Assembly: GCA_026398785.1 (NCBI GenBank) | Contig: JAPLSF010000015.1 | Location: 1-35,525 of the forward strand | DNA: 35,525 nucleotides | Direction: 5' to 3' | From: Pseudomonadota bacterium | Lineage (GTDB): Bacteria > Pseudomonadota > Gammaproteobacteria > Steroidobacterales > Steroidobacteraceae | In this document: piece after piece, positions 17,120 to 25,016 of the stretch | How positions within the stretch are numbered: position 1 is the first letter of the stretch | Layout of the letters: each line of letters begins with the position of its first letter | Program-made: the position numbers and the translations under genes | Notes under the pieces: generated by a model | Seen by the model: the letters and a program-made list of their open reading frames with translations, nothing else | The model's database searches: none | What the model was told of the DNA's origin: nothing

Positions 17120-19614
17120 GTTCCACCGAACTGATCCTGCGCGATCCACTCGGCGAGCGCGCGCTGTCGGCTGCGGATTTTCCCGTAAGTGTTGGCGGCC
17201 CCGGGCACACGATCGTGCTGCCGGGCGCGAGCGCGGGCACGCTCGCCTGGATTGCGCTGCACGACGGTCAGTTGTTCCTGCAGCCGGCGGAAGGATGCGC
17301 ACCCCCTCTGTGCAATGGCGTGCCCGTGTCGCGTCCGGCGTGGCTGCATGAAGACGATGTCATCGATGTGGCGCGTGGACGACTGCGCGTCGGCGCGCGC
17401 GATGGCCGGCGCATCCTCGACGTCGAGGATGGCAGCGGCGGCAACCTGACCGTTCCTCCTGAGGCGCCGCTCGTCGACGTCGTCAGTGGCGGCGGTGACG
17501 ACGGCGACGAACGCATCGACGCCGTTGCGTTCCGTCGACCTGCAGCGCAAGCCGCGTCCGCGCGACGCAGCGGGCCATGGCTGGTCGGCGGTCTGTTCGT
17601 TGCGGTGCTCGGGTGGGCGACGTGGTTTTTCGCGACCGGTCACGCCGTGAAGATCGATGTCGCTCCCGCCGACAGCGCGGTCCGGTTGCACGGCGGACTC
17701 GTCTTGCCCGTGGGCGGCAACCACTTCGCGCGTCCCGGCGAGTACACCGTCGAGATTCAGCGCAAGGGCTATGTGTCCCTGCGCGCGCCGATCAAGGTGA
17801 CGGACGCACCGAACCAGTCGTTCCAGTACCGGCTGGCGAAGCTCCCAGGCATCCTGCAGGTGCAGTCGCCGGTCGCCGCTCGCATCAGCGTCGCGGGCAA
17901 GGACGTCGGCTCGGCCCCCGGCGAAGTCCGGTTGCCGGCCGGCCGTCACGAGGTACTCGTCACGGCGCTGCGATACCTGCCGTTCAAGGCGACCGTTGAC
18001 ATCAAGGGCATGGAACAGCGGCAGTTGCTGACGGCGAAACTCATCGCCGCTTGGGCCCCGGTCACGGTACTCACGGAACCGACGGGCGCCACGGTGCTCG
18101 TGGATGGCAACGCGCAGGGCGCCACTCCGGCGCAGCTCGAACTCGACGCGGGCACGCATCGCATCGAACTGCGCCAGGCCGGATTCAAGCACTGGGTGAC
18201 CGACCTGCAGGTAGTCGCGAACCAGCCGCAGACGCTGGGCCCGGTGCGGCTCGGCCTGCCCGACGGCACGCTGATCGTGCGCACCGATCCGGTGGGTGCC
18301 AGCGTCAGTGTCGGTGGCGCTTTCCGTGGTCGTGCGCCGGTCACGCTCGATGTGCGGCCCGACGTTGCGCTGGCACTGGTGGCATCGCGCGAGGGCTACG
18401 AACCCGGGACCACGCAGTTGACGGTGGGAGCGGGCGAGCGACGCGAAGTGCAGTTGTCGCTGACGCCGATCTTCGGCGAAGTCACGGTGATGGCGGAGCC
18501 GGCATCTGCCGAGGTGTTCGCCAACGGCCGTTCAGTCGGAAAATCCGGGCAGGCCATCAAGTTGCCAGCCGCACGCACCGACATCGAAGTACGACTCGCG
18601 GGATTTCGTCCATATCGCACGGCCATCACGCCGCGCCCCGGCCTGCCGCAGGTGCTGAACGTGCGGCTCGAAGCGGGACAGGTCGCGGCCGTTGCGCCGC
18701 CGGCCACGGTTGCCGCAGCGGCGGGCGGTGCAGCCGCCGCAGGCGCAGCGAGTGGTGACGGCGCGACCGCCTCAGCGTCGAAAGCCCTCGCGCCGACGAT
18801 CCGCACGAAGTCCGGTGCAGAGTTGCGGCTGCTCGGGCCCGCGAGCTTCACGATGGGCAGTCCGCGCCGCGAATCCGGTCGCCGCGCCAATGAGTCGCAG
18901 CGCGCGGTGGAGCTGAGGCGGCGCTTCTACCTGGCGACGCGTGCAGTCACCAACGGTGAATTCAAGCAGTTCCGCGCCCAGCACCGTTCGGGTTTCGTCG
19001 GGCAGAACTCGCTCGAGCTCGAACGCCATCCCGTCGTCAACGTGACGTGGCAGGATGCGGCCGAGTACTGCAACTGGTTGAGCCTGCAGGACGGCCTGCC
19101 GCCCGCGTACCAGTCACAGGGCGGCAAGCTGGTGCTCGCGCAGCCCGCCACGACGGGCTACCGGCTGCCCACCGAAGCCGAGTGGGAATGGGCGGCACGC
19201 GCGAATCGCGATGGTTCGCTGCGGAAGTATCCATGGGGTGACGCGCTGCCGGTGCCGGCGGGCGCGGGCAACTTCGGCGACCGTCGGGCGCAGCCGCTGC
19301 TGCAGACGGTCCTCGCGGACCTCGACGATGGTTACCCGGCCACGGCGCCGACGGGCTCGTTCGCACCGAACCCGCTCGGGTTCTACGACCTGGGCGGCAA
19401 CGTCGCGGAATGGACGACGGACCTCTATGCGGTGCAACCTGCGAGCAGCACGGTGGTCGTCGATCCGCTGTCCGCCGCGCCAGGCAACATGCACGTCATC
19501 CGCGGCTCGAGCTGGCGTCACGCTACCGTGACGGAGCTGCGGGCTGCCTTCCGGGATTCAGACAACGGCCGGCGTGACGACGTCGGCTTCAGGATCGCAC
19601 GCTATGCCGAATAG
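17116..19614 (+). CDS. FHA-like / TM / PEGA-repeat / SUMF1 (FGE-sulfatase-like) fusion protein
   Basis: The protein has 832 residues from a TTG overlapping the kinase stop (TTGA). Residues 1-105 have an FHA-like beta-sandwich pattern with the motif less clear than in the 20745 gene. A helix at about 153-175 crosses the membrane. Residues 175-520 hold about five PEGA-type repeats (patterns such as EPTGATVLVDG, LELDAGTHRIELRQAGF). From 562 to the end is a SUMF1/FGE domain with FTMGSP, GYRLPTEAEWEWAAR, GGNVAEW and RGSSW. The catalytic Cys pair of true formylglycine-generating enzyme is missing; the only Cys in the block is in EYCNWL. It is therefore probably a binding domain, comparable to TagR of the type VI phosphorylation pathway. 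Topology puts FHA inside and SUMF1 outside. Confidence 0.87.
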   Translation: MSSTELILRDPLGERALSAADFPVSVGGPGHTIVLPGASAGTLAWIALHDGQLFLQPAEGCAPPLCNGVPVSRPAWLHEDDVIDVARGRLRVGARDGRRILDVEDGSGGNLTVPPEAPLVDVVSGGGDDGDERIDAVAFRRPAAQAASARRSGPWLVGGLFVAVLGWATWFFATGHAVKIDVAPADSAVRLHGGLVLPVGGNHFARPGEYTVEIQRKGYVSLRAPIKVTDAPNQSFQYRLAKLPGILQVQSPVAARISVAGKDVGSAPGEVRLPAGRHEVLVTALRYLPFKATVDIKGMEQRQLLTAKLIAAWAPVTVLTEPTGATVLVDGNAQGATPAQLELDAGTHRIELRQAGFKHWVTDLQVVANQPQTLGPVRLGLPDGTLIVRTDPVGASVSVGGAFRGRAPVTLDVRPDVALALVASREGYEPGTTQLTVGAGERREVQLSLTPIFGEVTVMAEPASAEVFANGRSVGKSGQAIKLPAARTDIEVRLAGFRPYRTAITPRPGLPQVLNVRLEAGQVAAVAPPATVAAAAGGAAAAGAASGDGATASASKALAPTIRTKSGAELRLLGPASFTMGSPRRESGRRANESQRAVELRRRFYLATRAVTNGEFKQFRAQHRSGFVGQNSLELERHPVVNVTWQDAAEYCNWLSLQDGLPPAYQSQGGKLVLAQPATTGYRLPTEAEWEWAARANRDGSLRKYPWGDALPVPAGAGNFGDRRAQPLLQTVLADLDDGYPATAPTGSFAPNPLGFYDLGGNVAEWTTDLYAVQPASSTVVVDPLSAAPGNMHVIRGSSWRHATVTELRAAFRDSDNGRRDDVGFRIARYAE

Positions 19615-19915
19615 AAGAGAACGACGCTCCACTCCCGTGTCGCTGGCGCCGCTGATCGGCCTGACGATCCTCGCGGCCGGCCTGGCGTTCGCGCAGCAGA
19701 ACCTGCCCGTGCCGGCGCCTGCGCCGACGGAGCCGGCGGCGACGGAACCCGCTGCCGGTGCGGAGGCCGCGGGTGCGGGCGAAGCTGCAGCGGGCAAGGC
19801 GGGCGACGAGGCGCCGGCCGCCAGGCCCGCCGCCGCAAAAGGTTCGCCGCAACGTTTCGAACCTACCGAAAAAGTCCGTCCCGACTTCGACGTCGCCTTT
19901 CCCGTCGACATCTGA
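19604..19915 (+). CDS. Short exported Ala/Pro/Glu-rich protein
   Basis: The protein has 103 residues and starts at the ATG at 19604, overlapping the previous stop by 11 bases. Basic MPNRRERRS is followed by a hydrophobic helix (about 15-32) that is either a signal peptide or an anchor. Next come about 50 residues of Ala/Pro/Glu/Gly and a final less repetitive tail RFEPTEKVRPDFDVAFPVDI. The tail looks like a conserved peptide motif on a flexible arm. No family recognised. Its place inside the overlapping gene run argues that it is translated and belongs to the complex, perhaps as a linker between the inner-membrane channel and the lipoproteins. Confidence 0.68.
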   Translation: MPNRRERRSTPVSLAPLIGLTILAAGLAFAQQNLPVPAPAPTEPAATEPAAGAEAAGAGEAAAGKAGDEAPAARPAAAKGSPQRFEPTEKVRPDFDVAFPVDI

Positions 19916-19935
19916 ACCACAGGCTCCAGCGCACC

Positions 19936-20733
19936 ATGAAGAAGTTCAAGACCAGTGAGTTCATGTTCGAGGTCTTCTCGCTGATCGTCATCGTGATCAT
20001 CGTGCAGGGCTTCTACGCCACCGTCGTGCGTCCGCAGGCCGCTGCGGTCGCCGCCGTGGACGCGGCGAACATGGCCAAGGATCCCAACTACGCACCGCCG
20101 CGCAACCTCTACATCATCATCAAGGACTACGAGCAGGAGGTCTGCTTCATGCTCGCGTTCTGGTCCGTGGCGATCATGGGGTACAAGGGCTTCTCGCTGC
20201 GGCGCGGCCAGCAACTGCTGGGCGCAGACCTGCTGCGGCTGCCGGAAGGCATGAAAATCCTGCCCGAGGACTCGCGCGACTACGCGCGGCAAGTCGAGGC
20301 CCTGCCCGACGACATGCGCGGCGAACTGCTGCCGCGCGCGCTGATGAGCGGACTGCACCGGTTCGGTGCCACGCGCAATATCCAGGACGTTTCGTCGGCG
20401 ATTCACGACACGTGCGAACTCGAGTTCGGCCGGCTCGACGCAGAACTCGCAATGGTGCGCTACGTCGCGTGGGCGATCCCCGCCATCGGCTTCATCGGCA
20501 CCGTGCGCGGCATCGGTGAAGCGTTGCAGCAGGCGCACAAGGCGGTCGAAGGTGACGTCTCCGGCGTGGTCGCGGGCCTCGGCCTCGCTTTCAACTCGAC
20601 GCTCGTCGCGTTGGGCCTGAGCATTCTCGTGATGTTCATGCTGCACCAGATCCAGCTGCGCCAGGAGCGCGCGGTGCTCGACGCCGAGGCGTTCCTCGAC
20701 GAACACGTCGTGCGCCAGATGATGGTGAGATAA
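19936..20733 (+). CDS. MotA/TolQ/ExbB-family proton channel protein
   Basis: The protein has 265 residues with four hydrophobic helices: about 13-30, 74-92, 172-195 and 208-236. The signature of the family lies in the third and fourth: AWAIPAIGFIGTVRGIGEAL and GLGLAFNSTLVALGLSILV, matching the GLLGTV and Thr-containing pore helices of ExbB, TolQ and MotA. Such proteins form pentamers around a dimer of ExbD, TolR or MotB and turn proton flow into motion. No canonical ExbD/TolR gene follows. Instead two VWA proteins downstream share an ExbD-like transmembrane segment, and I infer that they are its partners. It sits 20 bases after the small Ala/Pro-rich gene and 11 before the FHA gene. Confidence 0.9.
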   Translation: MKKFKTSEFMFEVFSLIVIVIIVQGFYATVVRPQAAAVAAVDAANMAKDPNYAPPRNLYIIIKDYEQEVCFMLAFWSVAIMGYKGFSLRRGQQLLGADLLRLPEGMKILPEDSRDYARQVEALPDDMRGELLPRALMSGLHRFGATRNIQDVSSAIHDTCELEFGRLDAELAMVRYVAWAIPAIGFIGTVRGIGEALQQAHKAVEGDVSGVVAGLGLAFNSTLVALGLSILVMFMLHQIQLRQERAVLDAEAFLDEHVVRQMMVR

Positions 20734-20744
20734 GCGGCCACGCC

Positions 20745-22157
20745 ATGAGTCTGCTCGCGGTCGAACTGAATGACGCCGGACTGCTGCTTGTGCGAACGGG
20801 CGACGACGGCGACCCTGTGCTTGTCGGCGAGGAAAGCCCAGGACTCGCGGTGCTGCACGAGGGTCGTGTCCACGTCGGTGGCGACGCCGTGCGACGCTAC
20901 CGTATCGCGCCGCTGCACGCACAGAACCGGTTCTGGCAGTCGCTCAGTCTGGAGCCGTTGCCGTGGTCGGCCCGCGGCATCGCGACGGCGGCCGACCTTG
21001 CGCACGCGCACCTGTCCGCCGTGCTCACGGCGCAAACTCGACACGGCGCGGAGGAGTTGTTGCTCGCCGTGCCCCCCGGCTATACGCGGGAGCAGCTCGG
21101 CCTGCTCGTCGGCGTCGCCAACGAGTGCGGCGTGTCGGTGCGTGGCCTCGTGGATGCCGGGCTTGCCGCGGTCGCCACGGTCGCGCCGGCACCCTGCCTG
21201 CTGCACCTGGACTTGCAACTGCATCAAGCGACGGCGACGCTGATCGAGGCGTCACGCGCCGAAGGCACGTTGCGCCGGACACGCTACGAGTTGCTGCCCG
21301 GCGCCGGCGAGCTTGCCTTGCGACAGTTGATGGCCGAGAGCATCGTAACGGCGTTCGTGCGCGAGACGCGGTTCGATCCGTTGCACCAGGCGGCGTCCGA
21401 GCAACGCCTGCACGACCTGCTGCCGTCCTGGCTGCAGGCGCTCGCCACGGTCGACGAGATCGCGGCCGAGATCGAAGTGGGCTCGACGACGCACCGCATT
21501 TCGCTCACGCGCGCACAGCTCGAAGCGGCCGTGGAACCGCTGAGTGACGCCATCCTGCGACTGGTGCAGGCCGCGCGTCCGCCGGGTACCGCCCTGCATC
21601 TCTGCTTCTCGCCCCGGGTGGCAGCGATACCCGGCCTGGTCGGCCGGCTCGCCGCGTTGCGGGACTGCGTCGTCGTCGAACTGGCGCAGGGCGCGCCGGC
21701 GATCGGAGCATTGCGCGCAGCCGCAGCCATCGTCCGTCCTGTGGACGCGATCGCGCTGGTGCACCGCTTGCCGCTGGCGGACGCGCGGGACTCGACTGCA
21801 CCCATTGAGCCTGCGTCATTCGCGGTGCCCGCCGCTGCCGTGCCGACGCACGTGCTGTTCCGCGGGCGGGCATGGCCGATCACCGCGGTGCCGCTGTCCC
21901 TGGGTTGGTCGGTGGGCGCCGCGCCGCGCGCGCTGACCCTGCCCGCCGGTATCGCCGGTATGTCGCGTTCCCACTGCACGCTCGAGCTGCGTGACGGCCA
22001 GGCCTGTGTCGTCGATCACAGCACCTATGGCACCTTCGTCAACGACGAACGCATCGGTGGCCGGCTCGCGCTGCAGGTGGGCGACGTGCTGCGACTCGGC
22101 GCGCCCGGTGTTGCGCTCGAACTGATCCGCGTGTTGTCGGACCATGGCGCGGCGTAG
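20745..22157 (+). CDS. Actin/Hsp70-fold-like protein with C-terminal FHA domain
   Basis: The protein has 470 residues with no signal peptide, so it is cytoplasmic. Residues 1-340 resemble the actin-like ATPase fold of Hsp70 and FtsA: an opening strand pair, LLAVPPGYTREQLGLLVGVANECG followed by LVDAGLAAVATV, and LLHLDLQLHQATATLI at the place of the second phosphate loop. That loop lacks the usual DxGGGT, so nucleotide hydrolysis is uncertain. Residues 380-460 are a clear FHA domain: GMSRSHC (Ser407 to His410) and STYGTFVNDERI. FHA domains bind phosphothreonine, which ties this protein to the kinase-like gene upstream. It overlaps the next gene by 14 bases. Confidence 0.82.
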   Translation: MSLLAVELNDAGLLLVRTGDDGDPVLVGEESPGLAVLHEGRVHVGGDAVRRYRIAPLHAQNRFWQSLSLEPLPWSARGIATAADLAHAHLSAVLTAQTRHGAEELLLAVPPGYTREQLGLLVGVANECGVSVRGLVDAGLAAVATVAPAPCLLHLDLQLHQATATLIEASRAEGTLRRTRYELLPGAGELALRQLMAESIVTAFVRETRFDPLHQAASEQRLHDLLPSWLQALATVDEIAAEIEVGSTTHRISLTRAQLEAAVEPLSDAILRLVQAARPPGTALHLCFSPRVAAIPGLVGRLAALRDCVVVELAQGAPAIGALRAAAAIVRPVDAIALVHRLPLADARDSTAPIEPASFAVPAAAVPTHVLFRGRAWPITAVPLSLGWSVGAAPRALTLPAGIAGMSRSHCTLELRDGQACVVDHSTYGTFVNDERIGGRLALQVGDVLRLGAPGVALELIRVLSDHGAA

Positions 22158-23244
22158 AAAAAAGTTCGACATCTTCAGCATGTCCTTCCTGGACACGATC
22201 TGCTGCGCGTTCGGCGCGATCGTGCTGCTGTACATGATCCTGAATGCACAGGGCAACAAGGCTTTCAAGGACCACGACTCAGAGCTGCGCGCCGAGGTGA
22301 ACAAGCTCGAGGAGGAAGTGCTGCAGGGCTTTGCCGACCTCGTGGTGCTGCGTAACAGCATGAAGACGACGACGACCGAGGCCGAGCGCGCGGAAGGCCT
22401 GTCCGACCGCGTGCTGCAGGAAACCGAGAAGACCAGGGAGCAGCTCGCCGACGCGGACAAGACGACGATCTCGCGCCGCGAGGCGATCGAGAAGCTCAAG
22501 GCCGACCTGCAGCAGATCGACGAGGAAAAGAAGCGGCTCGTTGCCGGCACGCCGGAGCCCGGCAAGCCGGGCAACCGGGTGAAGGGATTCGTCGGTACCG
22601 GCGATCGTCAGTACCTGAGCGGCCTCAAGCTTGGTGGCGAGCGCATCGTCATCCTCGTCGACGCCTCGGCGAGCATGCTGGACGAAACGGTCGTCAACGT
22701 GATCCGGCTGCGCAACATGTCGGAAACGCGCCGGCTGATGTCGGAGAAATGGCGGCGCACTGTGGCCACGGTCGACTGGCTCACGACGCAGATCCCGCCC
22801 AAGTCGAAATTCCAGGTGCTCGCGTTCAACGTGAAGGCATGGCCGGTGGTGCCCGCCAGCACCGGGCGCTGGCTCGACGGCAGCGATGCACAGGCATTGA
22901 CCGACGTCGTGGTGAACCTGCGCCGCACGGTGCCCACGGAGGGCACGAGCCTCGAGAATGCGTTCACGCTGATGAACTCGTTGAGCCCCGCGCCCGACAA
23001 CGTCTTCATCATCACCGACGGCCTGCCGACACAGGGCGCGACGCCGCCGGTCATCCGCAAGACGATCGATGGTGACGGGCGCCTCAAGCTGTTCGAGCGC
23101 GCGCTGGCCAAGTACCCCAACCGGGTTCCGGCCAACGTGATCCTGATGCCGATGGAAGGCGATCCGGCCGCGCCAGGCGCGTTCTGGACGCTGGCCCGTC
23201 GCACCAACGGCTCGTTCCTGATGCCGGCGAAGGACTGGCCATGA
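22144..23244 (+). CDS. VWA-domain protein 1 with ExbD-like Asp-bearing membrane anchor
   Basis: The protein has 366 residues. A short basic N-terminus (MARRRKKFDI) is followed by one helix, FSMSFLDTICCAFGAI and onward (about 11-33), with Asp17 at its start. This matches the topology and placing of the proton-carrying Asp of ExbD, TolR and MotB. Residues 45-140 are a charged coiled coil, and 165-350 are a VWA domain with MIDAS start DASAS at Asp173 and later FIITDGLP. The VWA would face the periplasm. Its anchor is almost identical to that of the next gene. I infer it is a moving partner of the ExbB-like channel. The stop overlaps the next ATG by four bases. Confidence 0.86.
   Translation: MARRRKKFDIFSMSFLDTICCAFGAIVLLYMILNAQGNKAFKDHDSELRAEVNKLEEEVLQGFADLVVLRNSMKTTTTEAERAEGLSDRVLQETEKTREQLADADKTTISRREAIEKLKADLQQIDEEKKRLVAGTPEPGKPGNRVKGFVGTGDRQYLSGLKLGGERIVILVDASASMLDETVVNVIRLRNMSETRRLMSEKWRRTVATVDWLTTQIPPKSKFQVLAFNVKAWPVVPASTGRWLDGSDAQALTDVVVNLRRTVPTEGTSLENAFTLMNSLSPAPDNVFIITDGLPTQGATPPVIRKTIDGDGRLKLFERALAKYPNRVPANVILMPMEGDPAAPGAFWTLARRTNGSFLMPAKDWP
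22174..22221 (+). repeat. 48-base direct repeat, copy 1 (VWA anchor)
   Basis: The 48 bases that encode the anchor core FSMSFLDTICCAFGAI match those at 23274-23321 with one difference (C/T). The rest of the two genes is clearly diverged, and the copies lie exactly 1100 bases apart. Confidence 0.9.
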
Positions 23245-24248
23245 GAAGCCGCCGGTCGCGCGATTTCGAAGTGTTCAGCATGTCCTTCCTGGACACGATC
23301 TGCTGTGCGTTCGGCGCGATCATCCTGCTGTTCATGCTGAGCAAGTTCGGCGAGCCTGCGGCGCTCGAGAAGTCGCGGCAGGACCTCGAGGGTCGCTTGC
23401 TGAAGCTGCAGGAAGAGCGCTACGACATCCGTGGCCAGACCGAGATCCTCAATCGCGATCTCACCGAACGCGAGCGACAGCTGTCGGAGGTGAAGCAGAA
23501 GCTCGCGCGGCTGCGTGGTGATCTCAGCGACGTGAAAGGCCAGTTCAAGGCAAGCGACCAGGATGCCGAGGTGGCGAACAAACTGCAGGGGCAGCTGGTC
23601 TCGGCGCAGCAGCAGCTCACCGAAGAGATGAAGAAGGTGCTCGGCGCGCAGTACCGGCGTGCGCCGCAGGATGCAGTCGCCGGCCTGCCCGTCGACAGTG
23701 AGTACATCATCTTCATCATCGACACCTCCGGTTCGATGGCCAACTACGCCTGGCCGCTGATGCTGCGCAAGATGCAGGAAGTGCTCGACGCCTACCCGCA
23801 GGTGAAAGGCTGGCAGGTCATGAGCGACGAGGGCACCTACATGTACCCGTCGTATCGCGGCCGCTGGCTGCCCGACACACCCTCGCAGCGCAAGCTCGTG
23901 GTCGACCGGCTGCGCGACTGGTTCCCGTTCAGCAATTCGAGCCCGGTCGAGGGCATCGTCGAAGCGATCCAGACCTATTACGGCTCGGGACGGCGCATCA
24001 GCTTGTACGTGCTCGGCGACGAGTTCACCGGATCCTCGGTGGACTCGGTCGTGCGGACGGTCGACCTGATCAATCGGGAAGACCGGACCGGGCAGCGCAG
24101 GGTGCGTATCCATGCGCTCGCGTTCCCGGTGCGTCCGGACGCACCGCAGTTCACCAGCGTGCGTTTTGCAACACTGATGCGGGTGCTCTGCGCGCGCAAC
24201 GGCGGCACGTTCGTCGGGCTGAACGAGCCTGCCAGTTACCGGCGCTGA
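23241..24248 (+). CDS. VWA-domain protein 2 with ExbD-like Asp-bearing membrane anchor
   Basis: The protein has 335 residues. The layout is that of the gene before it: basic MRSRRSRDFEV, helix with FSMSFLDTICCAFGAI (Asp18), a coiled coil at about 40-125 (SRQDLEGRLLKLQEER onward), then a VWA domain with a full MIDAS start DTSGS at Asp161. After the anchor the two proteins are strongly diverged, and the VWA surface here (LGDEFTGSSVDSVVRTV) differs. Two related but unlike partners for one channel suggest an asymmetric pair in the pore, as in other systems with one TolQ-like and two TolR-like proteins. It is eight bases before the last lipoprotein gene. Confidence 0.86.
   Translation: MRSRRSRDFEVFSMSFLDTICCAFGAIILLFMLSKFGEPAALEKSRQDLEGRLLKLQEERYDIRGQTEILNRDLTERERQLSEVKQKLARLRGDLSDVKGQFKASDQDAEVANKLQGQLVSAQQQLTEEMKKVLGAQYRRAPQDAVAGLPVDSEYIIFIIDTSGSMANYAWPLMLRKMQEVLDAYPQVKGWQVMSDEGTYMYPSYRGRWLPDTPSQRKLVVDRLRDWFPFSNSSPVEGIVEAIQTYYGSGRRISLYVLGDEFTGSSVDSVVRTVDLINREDRTGQRRVRIHALAFPVRPDAPQFTSVRFATLMRVLCARNGGTFVGLNEPASYRR
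23274..23321 (+). repeat. 48-base direct repeat, copy 2 (VWA anchor)
   Basis: Second copy of the block at 22174-22221; 47 of 48 bases agree. The single change is silent (TGC to TGT, Cys). Confidence 0.9.
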
Positions 24249-24256
24249 GGTGTATC

Positions 24257-24967
24257 TTGGCGCGCATGCCTGGTTTGTTCACATCGTGTCCCGGATCGCA
24301 CGCATTGCGCAGACTGGGAACGCCGGTCGCAGCGTTGATCATGACGCTGCTCGCTGCCTGCGCGCCCACCACGTTCGAAACCCAGTCCGACATCCCGCAG
24401 CCCCTGGTCGAGAAGATCCCGATAGTGATTGGCGTGCACATGCCGGCCGAGTTCACCGACAAGGTGTACCAGGAAAAGCGCGAGGGTGGCGGCGGCGAAT
24501 ACAGCATCGGCCTCGGCAAGGCGCAGTCTGCAGGGTTCATGCGGGTCCTGAACGCGATGTTCAATCGCGTGGTGCCCGTTGCTTCACCGCAGGACGCGGC
24601 GGCGATCGATCCGGAAATCCGCGGCGTGCTGGAGCCGGTGCTCGAGGACTACGCGTTCGTGACACCGGTCGACTCCGGCACGCCGTCGTATGCAGCGAGC
24701 CTGCGTTACACGATTCGACTCTACTCCCCGCAGGGCAAGCTGGCGGAGAGCTGGACATTTACTGGGTACGGGTCGCAGCCGGCGAGCCAGTTTCCGGGCA
24801 AGGGCGGCGAGGCGCTCGCCGTGGCCACGCGACTTGCGATGCGCGACGCCGGTGCGAAGCTCGCAGCCGAATTCCGCGAGCAGGCGATCGCACGTGGACT
24901 GCTGCCTTCGGTGCAAGCGGTTACGCCGCGAGAAGTGGAACTGCCGCCGCCTCCGCCGCGCTACTAG
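24257..24967 (+). CDS. Lipoprotein, last gene of the envelope operon
   Basis: The protein has 236 residues. A GAGG at 24247-24250 fits a TTG start at 24257 better than the ATG at 24266, though both give the same signal. The lipobox is LLAAC with Cys35 and Ala at +2, so outer-membrane sorting is likely. The mature part has an alpha/beta pattern with YTIRLYSPQGKLAESWTFTGYG near residues 155-176 and ends in a Pro-rich tail. I cannot name the family. The layout recalls small OM lipoproteins that cap periplasmic complexes. The stop is 50 bases from a convergent gene; no clear terminator was seen in between. Confidence 0.8.
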   Translation: MARMPGLFTSCPGSHALRRLGTPVAALIMTLLAACAPTTFETQSDIPQPLVEKIPIVIGVHMPAEFTDKVYQEKREGGGGEYSIGLGKAQSAGFMRVLNAMFNRVVPVASPQDAAAIDPEIRGVLEPVLEDYAFVTPVDSGTPSYAASLRYTIRLYSPQGKLAESWTFTGYGSQPASQFPGKGGEALAVATRLAMRDAGAKLAAEFREQAIARGLLPSVQAVTPREVELPPPPPRY

Positions 24968-25016
24968 CGACAGGTGTGGCAGTCGCGTGGCGGCTGTTCG
25001 CGCGGGCAGGCCAGGT

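Noticed and set aside
11421-24967. Type VI secretion or its accessory cluster
   Set aside because: Kinase, FHA, SUMF1 and lipoprotein parts are reminiscent, but no Tss, Hcp, VgrG, ClpV or PP2C gene is present in the window.
11421-24967. MoxR-VWA (Bat-type) system or Zorya-type defence
   Set aside because: No MoxR AAA ATPase and no ZorC/D/E-like helicase or nuclease gene is seen; only the channel and VWA themes are shared.
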